DNA of 18,796 nt from JANRLJ01 sp033762735 (lineage in GTDB: Bacteria > Chloroflexota > Anaerolineae > Aggregatilineales > Phototrophicaceae): NCBI GenBank assembly GCA_033762735.1, contig JANRLJ010000088.1, positions 1 through 18,796 on the forward strand, given 5' to 3'. Both the position numbers and the translations under genes were made by a program. Under the pieces are notes generated by a model. The model saw only the letters and a program-made list of their open reading frames with translations, ran no database searches and was not told where the DNA came from. Positions 6,395 to 13,844 of the stretch are shown here, one piece after another (the first letter of the stretch is position 1; the number at the start of each line of letters is the position of its first letter).

Positions 6395-6412
6395 CTGTCT
6401 CCTAAGAGACAG
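6395..6412 (+). promoter_or_regulatory. Leader stem-loop just before the lipoprotein gene
   Basis: CTGTCTC (6395-6401), CTAA loop, GAGACAG (6406-6412): a perfect 7-bp stem ending 13 nt before the ATG at 6426. It lies next to the presumed ribosome-binding region (GGGGGAA) and could affect mRNA stability or initiation. Confidence 0.4.
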
Positions 6413-6425
6413 GCACGCGGGGGAA

Positions 6426-8771
6426 ATGATGCGGCGCTTTTTGATTGGCCTTTCTTTAATCGCATTGATGATGGCGCTGTCGGCCTGTGGCACTACGGGC
6501 GTTCCGCGCATTACGCCCACCGTCCGCCCGACCAATACCCCTACCCCTACTTCTGAAGCAACACTGATCGCACAGCAGGCCAGCCGCACACCGCTGGCGA
6601 CCATGACTTCGACCGATTCGCCCACAGCAACAGCGAGCGGAACACCTACCCAAACGCTGACCGCAACAGCGCCGCCTACCGCTACCGCCACGGAAACCGC
6701 CACGAATACGCCGACTGCAACCGCAACCAACACTCCAAATCCAAGCGAGACGTTCACGCTTACACCGTCTAATACACCAACGGCGACCAATACAGCGACC
6801 ACTACCGCGACAGCCACGCGCACTCCGACAGCGACCAGTACCGCCACGCCCAATCCCAGCCAGACGCCGACCGCGACTGCATCCAATACACCCACCTGGA
6901 CGCCGACTATCACCTTTACGCCCAGCGCCACCCGCACACCGCGCCCAACCAATACGCCGCTGCCGCCGACCGAAACGCCCACGCCGTCCATTACACCGCT
7001 GCCCACGCCGGTGCCGCGTACCGCCGTACCGACCCCGACAAATACACCGCGTCCAGCGCCGACGATCTCCCCCACGCCGCAGCCCACCAGCACACCGCAG
7101 CCGCCGACGCAGGATCCGCTGGCGATTGGAACGCAGGTCGCCCAGCAGATTTTCGCCACACAGACCGCCGCCGCTGCCACCCGCTTCGCTCGTACACCGA
7201 GTCCCGCGCCGACCCCTTCACCCGGCCCGACGCTGGATGTGACGCCGACCTTTATCACCGCTGAGCCGGGCGCGACCGTGCCACCGCTGCCGACCGACGA
7301 TCAGGGCATCATCACGCCGATTGCCGGAGTGGGAACACCGGATGGACTGCTCACACCCACACCTGCGCCGACGGTCAATCTCCTGCCGGAACTGATTCCA
7401 CCGACCATCCCGCGCAGCCAGTTCCCGACGCCAAATCCGATACTGCCGCCCGTGAACGTCCAGCCGCGCGCCTTTGTGTTCAGCTTCAATGGCACGACCA
7501 TCACCCAGCAGGGCATCAACCTGCTCGGCGACCAGCCGATTGTGCTGTTCGCCCGCAGCCCGGTTGATCCGAATCAGTATGTGTTCACTGACCGCGCCGG
7601 GAATCTCTACACCTCCAGCGGTGGGCGGGTGCAAATATCACCCTTCTCCGAATTTCCCGCGCTTACGGCGGAGGAAAACAACGCCCAGGTGCGCGAGGTC
7701 AAATGGTCGGCGGATGGTCGCTACGTGGCCTTTATCGTCGGCAGCAACCGCAACGCCAACGACGGCGTGTGGATTTATGAACCTGCTACCAACACCGCCC
7801 GCCAGTTGCTCGTGGATTGCAGCGCGGAAAATCCGCAGGCCTGCATCATCGGGCAGAATCGCCAGTTCCAGCATGAGAGCGTTGAACTGGAATGGTCGCC
7901 CACCAATGACGCAGTTCTGGCGCGGGTGCGGGTGCAGGACGGCACCGGGCACGGCGCGTTGTTCGTCCTGCCTCTGACGCAGGATTACAACATCGTCCCG
8001 CCCGCGCTCGGCTATGAGTTCGGCAGTTGGTCACGCGATGGGTCACGCATCATCGTCAGCGGGCGGCGCAACGGGGATGACCGGGTACTGATCGCCAGCG
8101 TCAACCGCGACGGCAGCGGTGAAAGCGTACTGCTCGATGGGACAGCACGCGGCCTATGGATTGAAAGCGCCGTGCAGCGACCTGATGGCAGTATCATCGC
8201 GCTGGGCAGCCCCAACGGCAGCGGTGCGCCCGTGCGTCTCTATGACCAGAATGGCCGCGAACTTACGGGCGACATCGGCGGCAGCCATCCCTCGCGCATC
8301 CTGTGGAGTCCTGATGGCAATGCCGTGCTGGTCGTGACCGGGGCACTGGTCTATCTGGCGCGAACGGACGGGACAATTCAGGACATCACGGCCTTTGTCT
8401 CCAGCACAGGCGGCACCGGGGCGCTCAGTTGGGTGAATGGCCCCCTGCCCGGTGGTATCCCGGTCGGGCAGGCCACCCCGCCGCCTTCCACTGGCGCGGT
8501 GCCAGGGTATGTGCCGCCGGGGGTGATCGAAGGCAGCCGCTATCAGCCGGGTCAGCAGCTTCGGGTGTTTGTGCCGGAACTCAACATCCGCAGCGACCCG
8601 GATTCCAGCGCCAGCAATGTCGTGGGGGTGCTGCGCTATGGGGAATTCGTCGCCATCATCGCCGGGCCAGCCGAGAGCGAAGGCATCGAATGGTGGCGTA
8701 TCCAGAACGCCGCCGGAGTAGTCGGTTGGATCGCGGCAGTCATCAATGGCACGGAGACACTGGGGCCATAA
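6426..8771 (+). CDS. Thr/Pro-stalk lipoprotein with beta-propeller and SH3-like domain
   Basis: 781-aa predicted surface lipoprotein. Signal peptide MMRRFLIGLSLIALMMALSA with lipobox LSAC, lipidated Cys at residue 21. Residues about 26-340 are a long low-complexity stalk of TPT, TATAT and NTPTPT units, a form very common in Chloroflexota exported proteins. Residues about 345-690 look like a TolB/WD40-like propeller, with blade motifs such as REVKWSADGRYVAFI, ESVELEWSPTNDAVLARV, GSWSRDGSRIIVSG and SRILWSPDGNAVLVV. The C-terminus (about 711-781) is a bacterial SH3-like domain (LNIRSDPDSSASNVVGVLRYGE ... WWRIQNAAGVVGWIA), which in other proteins binds the cell wall. Two ATGs in tandem (6426, 6429) compete as the start; the Shine-Dalgarno is poor (GGGGGAA). 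The role is unknown; propeller plus SH3 suggests binding at the envelope. The MITE ends 43 nt upstream of its start. Confidence 0.9.
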   Translation: MMRRFLIGLSLIALMMALSACGTTGVPRITPTVRPTNTPTPTSEATLIAQQASRTPLATMTSTDSPTATASGTPTQTLTATAPPTATATETATNTPTATATNTPNPSETFTLTPSNTPTATNTATTTATATRTPTATSTATPNPSQTPTATASNTPTWTPTITFTPSATRTPRPTNTPLPPTETPTPSITPLPTPVPRTAVPTPTNTPRPAPTISPTPQPTSTPQPPTQDPLAIGTQVAQQIFATQTAAAATRFARTPSPAPTPSPGPTLDVTPTFITAEPGATVPPLPTDDQGIITPIAGVGTPDGLLTPTPAPTVNLLPELIPPTIPRSQFPTPNPILPPVNVQPRAFVFSFNGTTITQQGINLLGDQPIVLFARSPVDPNQYVFTDRAGNLYTSSGGRVQISPFSEFPALTAEENNAQVREVKWSADGRYVAFIVGSNRNANDGVWIYEPATNTARQLLVDCSAENPQACIIGQNRQFQHESVELEWSPTNDAVLARVRVQDGTGHGALFVLPLTQDYNIVPPALGYEFGSWSRDGSRIIVSGRRNGDDRVLIASVNRDGSGESVLLDGTARGLWIESAVQRPDGSIIALGSPNGSGAPVRLYDQNGRELTGDIGGSHPSRILWSPDGNAVLVVTGALVYLARTDGTIQDITAFVSSTGGTGALSWVNGPLPGGIPVGQATPPPSTGAVPGYVPPGVIEGSRYQPGQQLRVFVPELNIRSDPDSSASNVVGVLRYGEFVAIIAGPAESEGIEWWRIQNAAGVVGWIAAVINGTETLGP

Positions 8772-8773
8772 TA

Positions 8774-8801
8774 GCAATGAGCGACGAGCAACGAGCAATG
8801 A
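8774..8801. repeat. Heptanucleotide tandem repeat, four units
   Basis: Four consecutive 7-nt units of the form GCRAYGA (GCAATGA, GCGACGA, GCAACGA, GCAATGA), starting 3 nt after the lipoprotein stop codon. Similar in kind to the short tandemly repeated heptamers known from cyanobacteria. Confidence 0.6.
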
Positions 8802-8863
8802 GACAAAGGCTCTAGGGAAGCACGGAGGTGTATTCCTGTGTGCCCGAATGCGAACAACCTTTC

Positions 8864-8892
8864 GTAGGGGCGGGTTTGAAACCCGCCCTTAC
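8864..8892. repeat. 29-nt palindrome of the GTAGGG...CCCTAC family (copy D)
   Basis: Ends GTAGGGG and CCCTTAC with core GCGGGTTTGAAACCCGC; one G-U-type asymmetry in 14-base arms around a single central base. Confidence 0.8.
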
Positions 8893-8917
8893 ACGCTCAA
8901 ATACGAGCCTTCTACAA

Positions 8918-8946
8918 GTAGGGACATGGCATGCCATGTCCTGCAC
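8918..8946. repeat. Palindrome of the GTAGGG...CCCTAC family (copy E)
   Basis: Left end GTAGGG, core GACATGGCATGCCATGTC, which is the core of copy A with both arms changed so that pairing is kept. The right end has decayed to CTGCAC. It lies 25 nt after copy D. Confidence 0.7.
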
Positions 8947-9165
8947 AAAAATCTGTTCAATCATTGTAAAAATCCCCTTGTTGCGATTTCGGAACAAAGA
9001 CAAATCCCTGTTTTGCGTTTATCATAGGAAGATGTGCATAAAGAGCACGATTACGTCTTGTTACGGCGTATTTGCGGCGTAATGCGCTGCTACTACGCCG
9101 AAATACCGGAACACCGAAAAATGAGTCTGGTGGGCAGCACCACCAGAAAATTGATTTGAGGATGT

Positions 9166-11064
9166 ATGGCAACACAGATTACCCAACCCGAAAATTCGCA
9201 AGGCGAACGCCCACAGGCCTACGTCGCACTCAGCAACCTCGTCCGCACCTGGGATCGTCGTTTGCGCCGGGTGCAGACGCTCACCTGGCTGCCGCGCTGT
9301 CTGCTGCCGGGGCTGATCGTCGGTGTCATGCTGGGCATCGTCTCGCGGCTGCGTCCCTTCCTGACCAATCAGCAGGTGGCACTGGCAGCAGCGGCAGTGC
9401 TGGCGGTCGGGCTGCTGGTGATGCTGGCGCTGATCTGGCTGGCGAGGCGTCCTTCATTACAGGCCGCCCGCCGCTTCGACCGTGACTTCGGCTTGCAGGA
9501 GCGCGTTTCAACGGCGCTGGAACTGATGGAAGGCCGCATCCGCGCTAACGACGATCTGGCTACGCACCAGATTGACGACGCCTATGCCCGTGCGCAGCAG
9601 GTCGAGCCACAGCACACCCTGCCCTTCATCTTCCGACGCGGGGAATGGGGCGGCGCTGCGCTGCTGGGAGTGATTCTGGCCGCGCTGATTCTGCTGCCCA
9701 ACCAGCAGGCGGAGGCGCTGGCGGAAAATGCAGCGGCAGAAGCGGCTATCGACGATGCCGAAGCAGAGGTGATGGACATCATCGAGGATGTCGCCGCCGA
9801 TCCCAATCTGGATGAAGAACAGCGGGAAGCGCTGCTGGAAGCCCTGCAAACCAATCTGGAAACACTCCAGGAAGAAGAAGTCACGGTTGAGGAAGCGGTT
9901 GCCACGCTGAACGATGTGGAAGCGCTGCTGAGCGAGGAAGCGGCGGAAGTGCAAGAGGAGTTGCAGGCGCAGGAAAGTGCGCTGGAAGAAGCGCTGGGCG
10001 AATTGCAGCCGCTCGACCAGAATACGCCGCAGGAAGGTGAATCCCAGCAGAGCGACCCGCTCATTCAGGAGTTCAGCGACTTTCTCGGCGAACTGGCGGA
10101 ACGCCTACCGAACATGACGCCGGAAGAACTCGGCGCAGCGGCGGAAGCGGTGGAAAACGCAGGCGAAGCGCTGGAGCAGCTCTCCCCCGAAGCGGCACAG
10201 GCCTTGCAGGACGCCGCGCAGGACATGCGCGAGGGCGATATTCCCAATGCACAGGAGAACCTGCGCGATGCTCAGGAACAGCTTGGGCAGCAGGGGCAGC
10301 AGAATCAGCAGCAGGCCGAGTCAGGTCAGCAGTTGCAGGAACAGGCCGATGAGGCCGGTCAGGCCGCCGATCAGGTGGCGGAAGCGGGCCAACAGGGGCA
10401 GCAAGGCCAACAGAGCCAACAAAATCAACAGGGCGGCCAACAGGGACAGCAAGGCCAGCAGAGTCAGCAGGACGGCCAGCAGGGGCAGCAGGGCGAGCAA
10501 CAGGGGCAGCAAAGTCAGCAGAACCAGCAGGGCGGCCAACAGGGGCAGCAAGGCCAGCAGAGTCAGCAGGGGCAGCAGTCGGGTGGGCAGCCCGGCGGCC
10601 AGCAGGGACAGCAGCCCGGTCAGCAAGGGCAGCCCGGCGGCCAGCAGGGACAGCAGCCCGGCTCCAACCAGGGCAGCCCGAATCAGGCGGGCAACCAGCC
10701 CGGTACAGGTGGCGACACGACCGGCGCACAGCCCGGCGACCTGAGCGATCAGCAGTCCCAGGGCACAGGCACCGAGGGCGAGTTCGAGGAAATCTATGAC
10801 CCGCGCACGGCAGGCAGCCAGAACGGTCAGGATGAAATCCGTCTGAACCCGAATCCCGGCAATCAGCCGCTCCAGCAGGGGGACTTCCGCCAGAATCCAA
10901 ACGGTCGCTCGACCGTCCCCTATAATCAGGTATTCCAGGATTACGCCAACGCCGCGAACGAAGCGCTCAACCGCGATTATGTCCCGCTCGGTTTGCAGGA
11001 CATCGTGCGCGATTACTTCACATCCCTTGCACCACAGCGCGGCGGCACAGGGAGAGGGAACTGA
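9166..11064 (+). CDS. Gln/Gly-rich membrane protein of the MoxR locus (DUF4175-like)
   Basis: 632-aa membrane protein. TM1 about residues 41-60, TM2 about 71-92, then the soluble motif FDRDFGLQERVSTALEL (104-120), and TM3 about 161-178. Residues about 180-370 are acidic, Ala/Glu-rich and likely coiled coil. Residues about 370-510 are low complexity, built from QQGQQGQQSQQ-type units with PGG breaks. The C-terminus (about 583-632) has VPYNQVFQDYANAANEALNR and LGLQDIVRDYFTSL, a tail I recognise from large membrane proteins encoded beside moxR genes. The function is unproven; MoxR ATPases act as chaperones for envelope or metalloprotein complexes and this may be a client or scaffold. RBS GAGG before ATG 9166. 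It ends one base before the next start, so translation is probably coupled. Confidence 0.85.
   Translation: MATQITQPENSQGERPQAYVALSNLVRTWDRRLRRVQTLTWLPRCLLPGLIVGVMLGIVSRLRPFLTNQQVALAAAAVLAVGLLVMLALIWLARRPSLQAARRFDRDFGLQERVSTALELMEGRIRANDDLATHQIDDAYARAQQVEPQHTLPFIFRRGEWGGAALLGVILAALILLPNQQAEALAENAAAEAAIDDAEAEVMDIIEDVAADPNLDEEQREALLEALQTNLETLQEEEVTVEEAVATLNDVEALLSEEAAEVQEELQAQESALEEALGELQPLDQNTPQEGESQQSDPLIQEFSDFLGELAERLPNMTPEELGAAAEAVENAGEALEQLSPEAAQALQDAAQDMREGDIPNAQENLRDAQEQLGQQGQQNQQQAESGQQLQEQADEAGQAADQVAEAGQQGQQGQQSQQNQQGGQQGQQGQQSQQDGQQGQQGEQQGQQSQQNQQGGQQGQQGQQSQQGQQSGGQPGGQQGQQPGQQGQPGGQQGQQPGSNQGSPNQAGNQPGTGGDTTGAQPGDLSDQQSQGTGTEGEFEEIYDPRTAGSQNGQDEIRLNPNPGNQPLQQGDFRQNPNGRSTVPYNQVFQDYANAANEALNRDYVPLGLQDIVRDYFTSLAPQRGGTGRGN
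10281..10690 (+). repeat. Imperfect coding tandem repeat (Gln/Gly spacer)
   Basis: CAG-rich repeat with units such as GGCCAACAGGGGCAGCAA and GGCCAGCAGAGTCAGCAG, all in frame and encoding QQGQQGQQSQQ-type segments. The regular codon phase and third-position variation show that it is maintained as protein. It is a likely site of length variation between strains. Confidence 0.8.
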
Positions 11065-11065
11065 T

Positions 11066-11350
11066 GTGTCGCCTAAACTTTTCCCACACATTACCGACCA
11101 GTATGGCTACATCGTCTTTATGTTCCCCAACGATCATCGTCCAACACACATTCACGTTTACCGGGGCGAAAAGGTTGCTCGTATCAATGTCGAGGCAGTA
11201 AAGCTGCTGGTCATCGATCAATACGGCTACCGCAAAAGAGATTTGCGGGAAATCATGCGCTTACTGCAACCCTATCGCATGGAGATGATCGCGATCTGGA
11301 ACGAGCTTCATCCCGATGCTGTGTTTGTAGAGAGAACCGATGATGAATGA
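11066..11350 (+). CDS. DUF4160-family protein (putative toxin of a TA-like pair)
   Basis: 94 aa, starting at GTG 11066, with GGAGAGGG about 7 nt upstream inside the end of the previous gene. The protein MSPKLFPHITDQYGYIVFMF continues with the family-typical NDHRPTHIHVYRGEKVARIN and the helical RDLREIMRLLQPYRMEMIAIWNELHP. DUF4160 proteins are small and usually encoded directly before a DUF2442 gene; the pair has been proposed as a type II toxin-antitoxin system, and that is a family-level hypothesis. The target and activity are unknown. The next gene overlaps by 11 nt (or 8 nt from the second ATG), so co-translation is expected. Confidence 0.85.
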   Translation: MSPKLFPHITDQYGYIVFMFPNDHRPTHIHVYRGEKVARINVEAVKLLVIDQYGYRKRDLREIMRLLQPYRMEMIAIWNELHPDAVFVERTDDE

Positions 11351-11609
11351 GTACAACGTATACCATTTTATACGCCCGATCAGGGTGCAGATTAACGACG
11401 CCAACCTGCTCGTCACCCTTGAAGATGAACGCACGATTTCTACGCCGCTGCACTGGTATCAATGGTTAGAAACGGCAACCCCCGAACAGCGACATACCGT
11501 TGAACTCCTGCCAGACGCGATTTATTGGCCGCTTCTGGACGAAGGCTTAGAGGTCGAAGGGATGCTGCGTGGCATCCGGCCAACAAACGCCAGGCAGCCC
11601 ATCGGCTAA
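11340..11609 (+). CDS. DUF2442-family protein (putative antitoxin partner)
   Basis: 89 aa (88 from the second of two tandem ATGs at 11340 and 11343). After MMNEYNVYHFIRPIRVQIND it has the family's LLVTLEDERTISTPLHWYQWL (substrate-like LxDGR.. region followed by hydrophobic P-L-W/Y), ending with IYWPLLDEGLEVEGMLRG, the common DUF2442 C-terminus. No cysteines or membrane segments. It overlaps the DUF4160 gene. Some DUF2442 proteins carry a helix-turn-helix and autoregulate; none is visible in this short form. Confidence 0.85.
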   Translation: MMNEYNVYHFIRPIRVQINDANLLVTLEDERTISTPLHWYQWLETATPEQRHTVELLPDAIYWPLLDEGLEVEGMLRGIRPTNARQPIG

Positions 11610-11703
11610 ATTCGAGGATGTGCTGGTAGAAGGCGACATGCTCATCGGAGGTACGCTGCTGCCCAGCTTCGAGATGGCCGTTGTTGAGATATTCGCGGTG
11701 TAG
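11608..11703 (+). pseudogene. Decayed C-terminal remnant of a Uma2-like gene
   Basis: Directly after the DUF2442 stop, in the +1 frame, the sequence reads KFEDVLVEGDMLIGGTLLPS then FEMAVVEIFAV and a stop (TAG 11701-11703). The LLPSFE...V.EIF end resembles the C-terminus of Uma2-family (DUF820) restriction-endonuclease-like proteins. No start codon with a ribosome-binding site and no nuclease core are present. Uma2 genes are abundant and mobile in Chloroflexota and cyanobacteria, which fits a scar. The name is tentative. Confidence 0.35.
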
Positions 11704-11795
11704 CGGGTGCAGCGCCCACCCTCGTGCAAAGGCCGAAACGCCGTTAAACTAATTCCAAAACCGAAACACTATCCCGACTTAATTGAGGAATCCGC

Positions 11796-12797
11796 ATGTC
11801 CGCAGCACCCGCCCAGGAGATGGGCTTAGAAGAATTCAGCCGCGTCGTCCGGTCGATTGAGGCCGAAGTCGCCCGCGTCATCGTGGGACAAAAACAGGTC
11901 ATCCGCAGCGTCCTGATCTGTGTGCTGGCAGGCCGCCATGCACTGCTGGAAGGCGTGCCGGGGCTGGGGAAAACGCAGCTCATCCGCACCCTGGCCGACG
12001 CGCTCGACCTCAAGTTCAGCCGCATTCAGTTCACGCCCGACCTGATGCCGTCCGACATCGTCGGCACCAACATCCTGGAAGACGACGAACAGGGGCGCAA
12101 GGTCTTCCGCTTCCAGCAGGGGCCGGTGTTCGCCAACCTCGTGCTGGCCGACGAAATCAACCGCGCCACGCCGAAGACGCAGTCGGCCATGCTGGAAGCC
12201 ATGCAGGAAAAAACCGTCACCGTCGCGGGCAAGGTCTATCGGCTGGAAGCGCCCTTCTTCGTACTGGCGACGCAGAACCCGCTGGAAATGGAAGGCACCT
12301 ATCCCCTGCCGGAAGCGCAGCTTGACCGCTTCATGTTCAAGGTGGATGTGACGTTCCCGACCGTCGATGATCTCGTGACCATTATGGAACGCACCACCAG
12401 CCTGGATGCGCCCTACGCCAGCAAAGTGGCCGACGGCGTACAGGTCATCGGCATGGGGCGGCTGGCGCTGGATACGCCCATCGCCACCCACGTCAGCCGT
12501 TACGCCGCGCAGTTGATCGTCGCCAGCCACCCCGAAAACGCCGAAGCGCCCGACCTGGTGAAAAAATACGTCCGTTACGGCGCGAGTCCGCGCGGGGCAC
12601 AGGCGCTTATCCTGGGTGCGAAGATCAACGCCCTGCTGGAAGGCCGCTTCAACGTCGCATTTGAGGACGTGGATGCCGTCGCTCCGTCAGCGCTGCGCCA
12701 TCGTCTGCTGCTCAACTTTGAAGGGCTGGCGGAAGGCGTGGGAACGGACGCGATTGTGGCTGATCTGGTGAAGACCACCCCCAAAGTCAAAAATTAG
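11796..12797 (+). CDS. MoxR-family AAA+ ATPase
   Basis: 333-aa cytosolic ATPase of the MoxR/RavA group, chaperone-like machines that help assemble or activate envelope and enzyme complexes. Walker A GVPGLGKT at residues 53-60, Walker B LVLADEINRA (115-124), the MoxR hallmark TPKTQSAMLEAMQEK, sensor 1 ATQNP (158-162), and PLPEAQLDRF. The C-terminal lid carries YGASPRGAQALI and ALRHRL. ATG 11796 is preceded by GAGG. Length and all motifs are normal, so it should be active. The usual DUF58/VWA partner gene is not next to it; upstream lies the Gln-rich membrane protein, split off by the DUF4160/DUF2442 pair. The lipid kinase downstream has its own -10 element. Confidence 0.96.
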   Translation: MSAAPAQEMGLEEFSRVVRSIEAEVARVIVGQKQVIRSVLICVLAGRHALLEGVPGLGKTQLIRTLADALDLKFSRIQFTPDLMPSDIVGTNILEDDEQGRKVFRFQQGPVFANLVLADEINRATPKTQSAMLEAMQEKTVTVAGKVYRLEAPFFVLATQNPLEMEGTYPLPEAQLDRFMFKVDVTFPTVDDLVTIMERTTSLDAPYASKVADGVQVIGMGRLALDTPIATHVSRYAAQLIVASHPENAEAPDLVKKYVRYGASPRGAQALILGAKINALLEGRFNVAFEDVDAVAPSALRHRLLLNFEGLAEGVGTDAIVADLVKTTPKVKN

Positions 12798-12818
12798 GTA
12801 AGGCGGCTGAGGCACACC

Positions 12819-12850
12819 GAACACAACCAGCCTATAATGAGGTTGTGTTC
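12819..12850 (+). promoter_or_regulatory. Inverted repeat enclosing a -10 box before the lipid kinase
   Basis: GAACACAACC (12819-12828) and GGTTGTGTTC (12841-12850) are a perfect 10-bp inverted repeat; the 12-nt centre contains TATAAT (12833-12838). No -35 is recognisable. It may be an operator over the promoter or a hairpin ending moxR transcription, with CCCTTTTTG 15 nt downstream. Confidence 0.55.
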
Positions 12851-12883
12851 CTGCGCCCTTTTTGAACAGCTTAACCGAGGACT

Positions 12884-13840
12884 ATGTACAAACGCATTCA
12901 GGTCATCGCAAATCCGGCGGCGGGACAGCCGGAACCCGTGCTGCAACCGCTGAACGCTGTTTTTCAGGAGCACGGTGCGGAATGGGACATTAACGTCACG
13001 CAGAAGGCGGGCGATGCCACGCGCTTTGCACAGGAAGCGGTCGAACGCGGTGTTGATCTGATCGCGGCTTATGGCGGCGACGGCACCATCATGGAAGTGG
13101 CTTCCGGGCTGGTGGGCAAACAAACGCCGATGATGATCCTCCCAGGCGGCACCAACAATGTGCTGGCTGCCGAGTTCCAGATACCCCAGAGCTTGCCCCA
13201 GGCCGCCGCGCAGATTTTCGACCGCATCCCCTGCCCGGTCGATCTGGGCAAAATTCGCGACCGCTATTTTATGCTGCGGGCAGAAATCGGCCTGATCGCT
13301 GAAATGAATACTGAAACCACCCGCGAACTGAAAGACCAGATGGGGCGCTTTGCCTACCCGGTCGGGATGATCCGCGCCCTGACCAAAGCCCAGCGTGTGC
13401 AGTATAAGATGACGATTGACGGGCAGACGGTCGAACTGGAAGGTATCGACTGTTTCGTCGTCAACGCCAGCCGGATTCACTCCATCATGGGTGCGACCTT
13501 CGCCGACGGCGTTTCCTCGACCGATGGGATGCTGGACGTATTCATCTCCAACAGCAACGTGAATACGGCGCTGCTGGCCGTCAGCCGCATTCTCCAGCTA
13601 GAGGAAAACTGGGGGGTCGATCACTGGCAGGGGCGCAACATCACGATTGAGACGGCTGTCCCGCGCAAGGTGTGGTGCGACGGCGAGGACTTCGGAGATA
13701 CACCCGTCACCGTCACCGTCGAACCCGGCGCGGTTAATGTGCTGTGCCTGCCGCCAGCCGACTCTGCACCAGACAATGCCGACCCTGAAGCGAAGGAAGA
13801 AATCCCCGCCCCGCCCGATGGCAAGCCGATGAACCAGTAG
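12884..13840 (+). CDS. Diacylglycerol-kinase-family lipid kinase
   Basis: 318-aa cytosolic/membrane-associated kinase of the DAGK catalytic family (YegS/LCB5-like), which phosphorylates diacylglycerol or another lipid using ATP. The start of the fold is MYKRIQVIANPAAGQ (NPxAG), the nucleotide-binding glycine loop is YGGDGTIMEV (GGDGT at 64-68), and PGGTNNVLA at 87-95 replaces the more usual PLGTGNDFA. The C-terminal beta-sandwich domain contains DGMLDVFI, WQGRNITIE and DGEDFGDTPVTVTV. The last ~35 residues are Pro/Glu/Asp-rich and probably disordered. RBS GAGG. The exact lipid cannot be assigned. Confidence 0.9.
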   Translation: MYKRIQVIANPAAGQPEPVLQPLNAVFQEHGAEWDINVTQKAGDATRFAQEAVERGVDLIAAYGGDGTIMEVASGLVGKQTPMMILPGGTNNVLAAEFQIPQSLPQAAAQIFDRIPCPVDLGKIRDRYFMLRAEIGLIAEMNTETTRELKDQMGRFAYPVGMIRALTKAQRVQYKMTIDGQTVELEGIDCFVVNASRIHSIMGATFADGVSSTDGMLDVFISNSNVNTALLAVSRILQLEENWGVDHWQGRNITIETAVPRKVWCDGEDFGDTPVTVTVEPGAVNVLCLPPADSAPDNADPEAKEEIPAPPDGKPMNQ

Positions 13841-13844
13841 GAAA

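Larger units (their letters stand above)
8772..9165. other. Intergenic repeat-rich region
   Basis: 394 nt without a supportable gene. It holds a heptanucleotide tandem repeat (8774-8801), two palindromes of the 28-nt family (8864-8892, 8918-8946) and CGGCGTA (9064-9070)/TACGCCG (9094-9100) just before the next gene, where a second GGCGTA copy allows alternative pairing. Short ORFs here lack ribosome-binding sites. Confidence 0.6.

Noticed and set aside
6377..7258. Minus-strand 293-codon ORF rich in VGVGV
   Set aside because: It is the antisense of the Thr/Pro stalk codons; composition follows from ACN/CCN repeats and there is no ribosome-binding site or domain.
10281..10690. Possible CRISPR or minisatellite array
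   Set aside because: The repeats are short, imperfect, contiguous and in frame with the protein; there are no spacers.
10321..11091. Minus-strand 256-codon Leu-rich ORF that looks like a membrane protein
   Set aside because: LLALLPLL arises from reading CAGCAG/GGCCAG repeats backwards; it overlaps the real Gln/Gly-rich gene entirely.
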